From Acidimicrobiales bacterium (GTDB lineage Bacteria > Actinomycetota > Acidimicrobiia > Acidimicrobiales > MedAcidi-G1): a DNA stretch of 64,000 bases. A program made the translations under genes and the position numbers. Every line of letters starts with the position of its first letter. Position 1 is the first letter of the stretch. The notes under the pieces are model-generated. The model saw nothing but the letters and a program-made list of their open reading frames with translations. It did not search any database and was not told the origin of the DNA. The stretch covers positions 1 through 64,000 of the forward strand of contig JAQWTI010000037.1 in assembly GCA_029242745.1 (NCBI GenBank), given 5' to 3'. This document shows positions 59,335-64,000 of the stretch, piece by piece.

Positions 59335-60864
59335 ATGTCGTCCCCCACCTTCGCCGATCTCGGCGTGCCGTCAAATATTTACCAGGCGCTTGACGCCCGA
59401 GGTATCAGCTCGCCATTCGCCATCCAAGCTGTCACCATCGCCGATGCCCTGGCCGGCCGCGACGTCTGCGGCCGAGCCCCGACAGGCTCAGGCAAGACCT
59501 TGGCATTCGGGATTCCGCTGGTCGCCTCAGTCGGTCGCGCCGACCCTCGACGTCCACGCGGACTCGTGCTAGCCCCCACCCGAGAACTGGCAGAGCAAAT
59601 CCGTACTGAGATTCGGTCTTTTGCCGGAAAAGTTCGTGTCGGTGTTGTCTACGGCGGTGTCGGCTATGGCCCGCAGCTAAAGGCCCTTCGCGACGGTATC
59701 GACATCCTTGTTGCCTGCCCTGGGCGTCTGGAAGATCTCATCGAACAGGGTGCCGTGGACCTTCGAGACGTTGACCGTGTCGTGCTCGATGAGGCCGACC
59801 GAATGGCCGACATGGGCTTTATGCCTGCCGTCCGTCGCCTGCTTGATCAAACGGCCAAGGTCCGTCAGACAGTTTTATTCTCAGCCACACTCGATGGAGA
59901 CATCGCCAAGTTAACCCGCGACTACCAGAACGATCCGGTACGCCACGAGGTGGGAGACGAAACGCCCGACATCGCTGCCGCAACTCACTTGTTCTGGAAC
60001 GTGGGAAAGACTGAACGAGTTGACTTGGCCGCCAAGGCCGTTGCTGCCGCTTGGCCAGCGATAATCTTCTGTCGGACCCGGCATGGCGCTGACCGCCTAG
60101 CCAAACAACTCGAACGGTCCGACATCAAAGCGGCGGCCATTCACGGAGGCCGAAGCCAGAGTCAACGAACTCGTGCGCTTGCCGACTTCAGCAACAGTCG
60201 GGTGCATGCCCTGGTTGCGACCGACGTGGCAGCGCGCGGCATCCACGTGGATCGGGTGGCAGCGGTGATCCACTTCGATCCACCCGAGGACCACAAGGCC
60301 TATGTCCACCGGTCCGGGCGGACCGCGCGAGCAGGCGAGGGTGGTGTGGTTATATCACTCGTTCAACCGGATCAAAAAAAGGACGTGCGTCGGCTCCAGC
60401 GTGATATCGGCCTCGAACAACTAGTGACGACCGCTGATCTGGCTCTTGTCTGCAGCCTCACTACAGGCGATAAGACCTTGGCTGCACCTCAAGATCGCCC
60501 TCAACGTCGAGAAGGCCGTAACAACGACCGCTCCGCCGACCATCAGTCTCGCAGGAACCGCTCCCAGGGCAATCGCCACAACTCCCAGAAACGGAGCGAA
60601 AACTCTCGCTCCGGAAACGGTGCTGGTAACCGGCAGGGCGGTCCCAAGAGGAACGGTAAGCCCAATTCACGTGGTGGTGATTCTGGCGCCAGTTCCTCCA
60701 GCCACCCCAAGGGTGGCAACCAGAAGCACGGCGGACAGAAAACCGGTGGGAAGGGTCAAGGTCAGAAAACCAATGGGCCTCGGTCCAGCGCCCCAAGGCA
60801 CGGCGCCAAGCCAGGACAACGCCGGAACGGTAAGCCCAGCAACACCCGTCGAAACGCCGCCTAA
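59335..60864 (+). CDS. DEAD-box ATP-dependent RNA helicase
   Basis: 509 residues. The core (1-375) has the Q motif FADLGVPSNIYQAL, Walker A APTGSGKTLAF, PTRELAEQI, the VLDEADRMADMGF box, FSATLDGDI, the second-domain ATDVAARGIHVDRV, and HRSGRTARAGEGG. A long basic tail (about 385-509), rich in Asn, Gly, Lys, Arg and Gln, should bind RNA. Similar proteins work in ribosome assembly and mRNA decay, often at low temperature. ATG start with GGAG upstream. Confidence 0.93.
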   Translation: MSSPTFADLGVPSNIYQALDARGISSPFAIQAVTIADALAGRDVCGRAPTGSGKTLAFGIPLVASVGRADPRRPRGLVLAPTRELAEQIRTEIRSFAGKVRVGVVYGGVGYGPQLKALRDGIDILVACPGRLEDLIEQGAVDLRDVDRVVLDEADRMADMGFMPAVRRLLDQTAKVRQTVLFSATLDGDIAKLTRDYQNDPVRHEVGDETPDIAAATHLFWNVGKTERVDLAAKAVAAAWPAIIFCRTRHGADRLAKQLERSDIKAAAIHGGRSQSQRTRALADFSNSRVHALVATDVAARGIHVDRVAAVIHFDPPEDHKAYVHRSGRTARAGEGGVVISLVQPDQKKDVRRLQRDIGLEQLVTTADLALVCSLTTGDKTLAAPQDRPQRREGRNNDRSADHQSRRNRSQGNRHNSQKRSENSRSGNGAGNRQGGPKRNGKPNSRGGDSGASSSSHPKGGNQKHGGQKTGGKGQGQKTNGPRSSAPRHGAKPGQRRNGKPSNTRRNAA

Positions 60865-60907
60865 TTCTCGACCGTTACATCAAACGCCTATAGTCGGCTG
60901 TCCTTCC

Positions 60908-61447
60908 GTGCATCTGGCCCTCAACCTTTGCTTAGTCGGATTGATCGCCGGAGCCTGTGGGTCTTTGGATGTCCACCCTGAGACCTCTAAGGAGAAGATT
61001 CCTCTTGCTGAGGTGGAGCCAGATCGCCGTGAAGCGATGCAATCATCTCAGGAACGCTTCAATGCCTGCATAGATCGGGCTGGCTATGAGTTTCGTGGCT
61101 TTGCCGGAGGCGAAGGCGATGCAATCGTCATTGAGGACTCTCGGTACCAAGCCGCTCTGCAGCGTTGCGCCAATGAGTCGGGGGTTGCTTTGCTCCGCGC
61201 AGGGTTCGCCGAGTCTCGTTCCAGTCGAACGACTGATCAGATCCTCGCTGAGAACAACGCAATCTTGAAAGTAGTTGAGTGTTTGCGGGCCAAAGGAAAG
61301 GACCTCATCGATCCTGTTCAGGACGAGGTCGGTGGCCTTAATCTTCGATCTGCTCTCCAGTCTGCTGCGGTCGATCCGCGCGACAGCCAAGAAGCCCGGG
61401 AGTGTCTTAGTGAAGTGGGTCTACGTCGCCCACCGATAGGCAACTGA
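60908..61447 (+). CDS. putative lipoprotein, unknown function
   Basis: 179 residues from GTG 60908. The signal peptide HLALNLCLVGLIAGAC ends in a lipobox LIAGAC, so the mature protein should be lipid-anchored outside the membrane. The mature part is short, acidic and helix-prone, with several Cys (NACIDRAG, QRCANES, ECLRAKG, ECLSEVG), possibly two disulfides. I do not recognise a family. It is about 40 bp after the DEAD-box helicase. Confidence 0.6.
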   Translation: MHLALNLCLVGLIAGACGSLDVHPETSKEKIPLAEVEPDRREAMQSSQERFNACIDRAGYEFRGFAGGEGDAIVIEDSRYQAALQRCANESGVALLRAGFAESRSSRTTDQILAENNAILKVVECLRAKGKDLIDPVQDEVGGLNLRSALQSAAVDPRDSQEARECLSEVGLRRPPIGN

Positions 61448-61465
61448 TTCCACACCTACGAGGGA

Positions 61466-62620
61466 CTAACCGACAGAGAGCATCCGATCGGCGTACCAAC
61501 CAGCGAATCGGGCCACGTTGGGCTCAAGGTACGAAAATCGCCCCTGTTCAGCAAACGGCGACTGCATCCCCCGGTGCTGTCGTTCCAGCATTGGTATATC
61601 TTCGGCTATAGCAACATCGAAGCGTTGGTAGTAGGCCTCCGCCACCTGCTCAAACTGGTCGAGGCCCACTGTCTCCGGCGGGAAGCAAACCACCTGTGCA
61701 CATCTGCATCGATCTGGGCCATCTGGGTAGACCTCGTACATCCACATACCCTCAGCGCCCGTCGCTATCACCAACGTTGGAAAAAGCCACGAGTAGCGGA
61801 CACCGTGGGACTCCCGCTCAGTCAGGGAACCTATTGCCGGAAGAGCTTTGAGCTGATCGACCTCCAGTAGGCCTCCGGTGCCTTGTGTCGTGCTGGAATG
61901 AGTAGCCCACGCGCCATCCACATCCTCAGGGTCGTCGGGCTCGTTGTAAGTGTCGTCGATGCTTCCTGGGTGCACATAGGGCAGGTGGTAGTACTCATTG
62001 AAGACTTCAGCGAAGCCCTTCCAGTTGCAATCGACCGTGAACTCACGGCGACGAGTGGTAACGAGCGAGGCCAAGTCCCAGCGTGCATGGACTTCACCAA
62101 AATCGCCAAGCCATTGGTCGATCGGCGGGGGCGACGACTCAAGACTCACAAAGGCGAACCCGTAACGCTCAGTTGCTGCAAACTGGTGCATGCCGTAGTC
62201 GGAACGTTCAAAGTCTTCAGTTCGCTGCATGCTCGGCGCTCCGACCAGCCGTCCATCTAGTCCGTATGTCCAGAAGTGAAACGGGCAACGCATTCGCGTG
62301 CAGTTTCCCTCGCCCTCCATCACCTGAGATGCCCGATGTCGACACGTGTTGGCATAGGCACACAGGTCGCCGTCAGCGTTGCGGACCACCACAACTGGCA
62401 CACCGCCAAGCTCTATCGCAGCGTAATCTCCCGGGTCAGACCAACGGTCACCCCGGCCGATACCAACCCATCCCCGCCGAAATAGAACTTCTGCTTCGAG
62501 TGAGGCGATTTCGGGATCCACATAGCAAACGACGGGCAGAGAGTGTCCACTTGCCGCAGATCCGGTGCATCGAATGAGTGCTTCAACCAAATCACCAGAT
62601 AGTTGGCTACCCAGAGTCAT
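61466..62620 (-). CDS. Rieske non-heme iron oxygenase, large subunit
   Basis: 384-residue aromatic-ring-hydroxylating-type oxygenase alpha subunit. The Rieske cluster is CRHRASQVM...CPFHFW (CxH...CxxH), and the mononuclear iron site has NEYYHLPYVH with a later Asp in EDIPML. The start is ATG 62620 (MTLGSQLSGD); the longer frame would include 111 unlike residues and overlap the divergent gene. Related enzymes include choline or carnitine monooxygenases and ring dioxygenases. The reductase partner is not in the window. Confidence 0.9.
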   Translation of the reverse strand: MTLGSQLSGDLVEALIRCTGSAASGHSLPVVCYVDPEIASLEAEVLFRRGWVGIGRGDRWSDPGDYAAIELGGVPVVVVRNADGDLCAYANTCRHRASQVMEGEGNCTRMRCPFHFWTYGLDGRLVGAPSMQRTEDFERSDYGMHQFAATERYGFAFVSLESSPPPIDQWLGDFGEVHARWDLASLVTTRRREFTVDCNWKGFAEVFNEYYHLPYVHPGSIDDTYNEPDDPEDVDGAWATHSSTTQGTGGLLEVDQLKALPAIGSLTERESHGVRYSWLFPTLVIATGAEGMWMYEVYPDGPDRCRCAQVVCFPPETVGLDQFEQVAEAYYQRFDVAIAEDIPMLERQHRGMQSPFAEQGRFSYLEPNVARFAGWYADRMLSVG

Positions 62621-62668
62621 ACGGCGAATTGTAGGTCCACCGAGGTATTGGTCCCCTACGGTGCTGGA

Positions 62669-63676
62669 ATGCTGGACCATACCCCTTCCCCACTGAGCCT
62701 TACGTTGGACGAAATTGCGGAGTACACCCGCCGTTGCCTTATTCGCTACGGGGCAACCGAACAGGTGGCCACTCAAGTTGCACATGCTGTTCGCGTGGCT
62801 GAAAGTAACGGCAACAGAATATGTGGCCTCTACTACTTGGAAAGTTATTGCCTCCAACTCGAGTCGGGCCGAATCAACGGTGTCGCCCAACCCGTCGTGA
62901 CCATCCCCCGTCCGGGCGCCATTCGTGTTGATGGTTTGCTCGGATTTGCCCAACCCGCGTTTGCAGCTGGATTCTCAACCGCTGTCGCCGCCGCCCGCAC
63001 CAACGGCATCTGTGGAATGTCTGTTGAGCACACCCACACCTGCACTTCACTGGGCTACTTCACCGAACAATTCGCCCGAGAAGGCCTTCTGGCTCTCGGG
63101 GCCACCAATGCCACGCCCCGGGTCGCACCACCCGGCGGGTCAGTACCCATTTTGGGTACAAATCCTATTGCTATGGCTGTTCCCGACGGAGATGGAGGAA
63201 TCGCTCTTCAGTTCGACTTCTCTACAAGTGCCGTCGCCCTCGGAAAGGTCACAATGGCTGCAGCTGCCGGCGAAGAGATACCTATTGGTTGGGCTCTAGA
63301 TGCAGGAGGCCACCCAACCACTGATCCACATGCCGCCCTAGGTGGTTCTCTGGTCTCAGCAGGTGGCTACAAAGGCTACGGCATCGGCCTCATGGTCGAG
63401 GTTCTAGCTGGCGCGATGACCGGCTGTCGGCTCAGCGTCGACGTCCCACCTCTCAAGACTACTGAAGGGGAACCCCACGACCTAGGCCAATTTTATATCG
63501 TCATCGACCCTGACTCATATAGTGGAGACGGCTTCTACGACCGACTACTGGCCCTAGGTGAGAGCATCGCCGCTCAACCCAACTCCCGCCTACCAGGGGC
63601 GAACCGTGTACCGCTGGATCCAGTCAGGGTCGAGGTTGCGCTGTGGAATCGTGTGACCGAACTGGCGGGCGACTGA
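62669..63676 (+). CDS. Ldh2/malate dehydrogenase-family oxidoreductase
   Basis: 335-residue NAD(P)-dependent oxidoreductase of the Ldh2 (YlbC/ComC) family. Visible features are GICGMSVEHTHTCTSLGYF with a catalytic-type His, GTNPIAMAVPDGD, LQFDFSTSAVALGKVTMAA, and GGYKGYGIGLMVEVLAGAM. The family oxidises 2-hydroxy acids such as malate, lactate, ureidoglycolate or delta-1-piperideine-2-carboxylate. I use ATG 62669 to avoid overlap with the divergent Rieske gene (48 bp apart). Confidence 0.85.
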   Translation: MLDHTPSPLSLTLDEIAEYTRRCLIRYGATEQVATQVAHAVRVAESNGNRICGLYYLESYCLQLESGRINGVAQPVVTIPRPGAIRVDGLLGFAQPAFAAGFSTAVAAARTNGICGMSVEHTHTCTSLGYFTEQFAREGLLALGATNATPRVAPPGGSVPILGTNPIAMAVPDGDGGIALQFDFSTSAVALGKVTMAAAAGEEIPIGWALDAGGHPTTDPHAALGGSLVSAGGYKGYGIGLMVEVLAGAMTGCRLSVDVPPLKTTEGEPHDLGQFYIVIDPDSYSGDGFYDRLLALGESIAAQPNSRLPGANRVPLDPVRVEVALWNRVTELAGD

Positions 63677-63685
63677 CTGTGTCCG

Positions 63686-64000
63686 TCAACCCTCAATTTC
63701 ATCGAGTACCGACTCGGCCACCAAGAACTCTCTAGCTGCAACATTCAGAGCATCAAAGGTCTCACTATTCATGACCAAACCGTCTCGTGCGGCACGTGTC
63801 GTATTCGCAAGACCAGCAGGTAGTGCTGGACCACCAATTTGCAGCCTCTCCACCACCGTGGCTCCCGTCGCACCCTCCGGCACGCCGTCCACCCCAATTC
63901 CACGACCCTCAATGTCGGCAATAACTGATGCCAACGCCGCCAAGGGTGTCGGCACACCAAAGACCACCGAGGCGGAACCAGCATTCTTCGCCTCAACCTC
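63686..64000 (-). CDS. unrecognised protein, C-terminal part only (truncated by window edge)
   Basis: The frame is open from the window end to a stop at 63686, at least 104 residues. It is hydrophobic and Ala/Gly-rich (VVFGVPTPLAALASVIADIEG, LPAGLANTTRAARDG), with a C-terminal VAESVLDEIEG. I do not recognise the family from this part. It is convergent with the Ldh2-type gene. Confidence 0.6.
   Translation of the reverse strand, partial: EVEAKNAGSASVVFGVPTPLAALASVIADIEGRGIGVDGVPEGATGATVVERLQIGGPALPAGLANTTRAARDGLVMNSETFDALNVAAREFLVAESVLDEIEG

Noticed and set aside
1-64000. CRISPR arrays, transposases, integrases, phage or toxin-antitoxin genes
   Set aside because: None seen. No regularly spaced short repeats or mobile-element proteins were found.

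Overview
The window looks like a chromosomal segment of an uncultured, probably marine or aquatic actinobacterium close to Acidimicrobiia. This assignment is an inference. It rests on the actinobacterial-style order of core genes (rpoD, dnaG, a PPDK-like gene, glyS, recO, uppS, era, ybeY, phoH), on a heliorhodopsin, and on dense packing with many 4-base ATGA/GTGA stop-start overlaps. No rRNA, CRISPR array, insertion sequence or phage gene was seen.

Bases 1-14000 are housekeeping: tRNA-Asn(GTT), the primary sigma factor, primase, a PPDK-like protein without its ATP-grasp domain, glycyl-tRNA synthetase, an RDD membrane protein, recO-uppS, a DinG-type helicase, and the operon phoH-ybeY-corC-like-era. 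Bases 14000-21000 are accessory: a sterol-methyltransferase-like enzyme, a structured RNA with a terminator/antiterminator pair, an XPB-like helicase, and a CotH-DUF4956-VTC operon.

Bases 21000-47100 form a nitrogen-heterocycle and small-carbon catabolic region. It holds an amidohydrolase with a ferritin-like protein and a three-subunit xanthine-dehydrogenase-type enzyme, an aldehyde dehydrogenase, a split TPP decarboxylase with an Fe-alcohol dehydrogenase (C2 sulfonate or phosphonate type), two divergent adenine deaminases, metY, a CoA-transferase, a BMP-type (nucleoside-like) ABC importer, an 8-oxoguanine-deaminase-like enzyme and a glutamine-synthetase-like enzyme. About 9 kb of this (CoA-transferase to importer) lies between two ~387-bp direct repeats that are about 97% identical. 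One repeat is the 5' leader of metY.

Bases 48000-64000 hold a heliorhodopsin, a beta-lactamase-family remnant, and a cluster of a COG3618 hydrolase, a DDAH-like hydrolase, a linalool dehydratase/isomerase (LDI)-family protein and a PLP decarboxylase. Membrane transporters, a cold-shock protein, a DEAD-box helicase with a structured leader, a Rieske oxygenase and an Ldh2-type dehydrogenase follow.

The most striking observation is in the LDI-family gene. One in-frame TGA sits nine codons after a Cys codon, at the spacing of the two active-site cysteines of LDI. A hairpin with loop GGUCU follows 18 nt after it, the same loop and spacing as in the E. coli fdhF SECIS. This makes a candidate new selenoprotein. 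A simple nonsense mutation remains the alternative.
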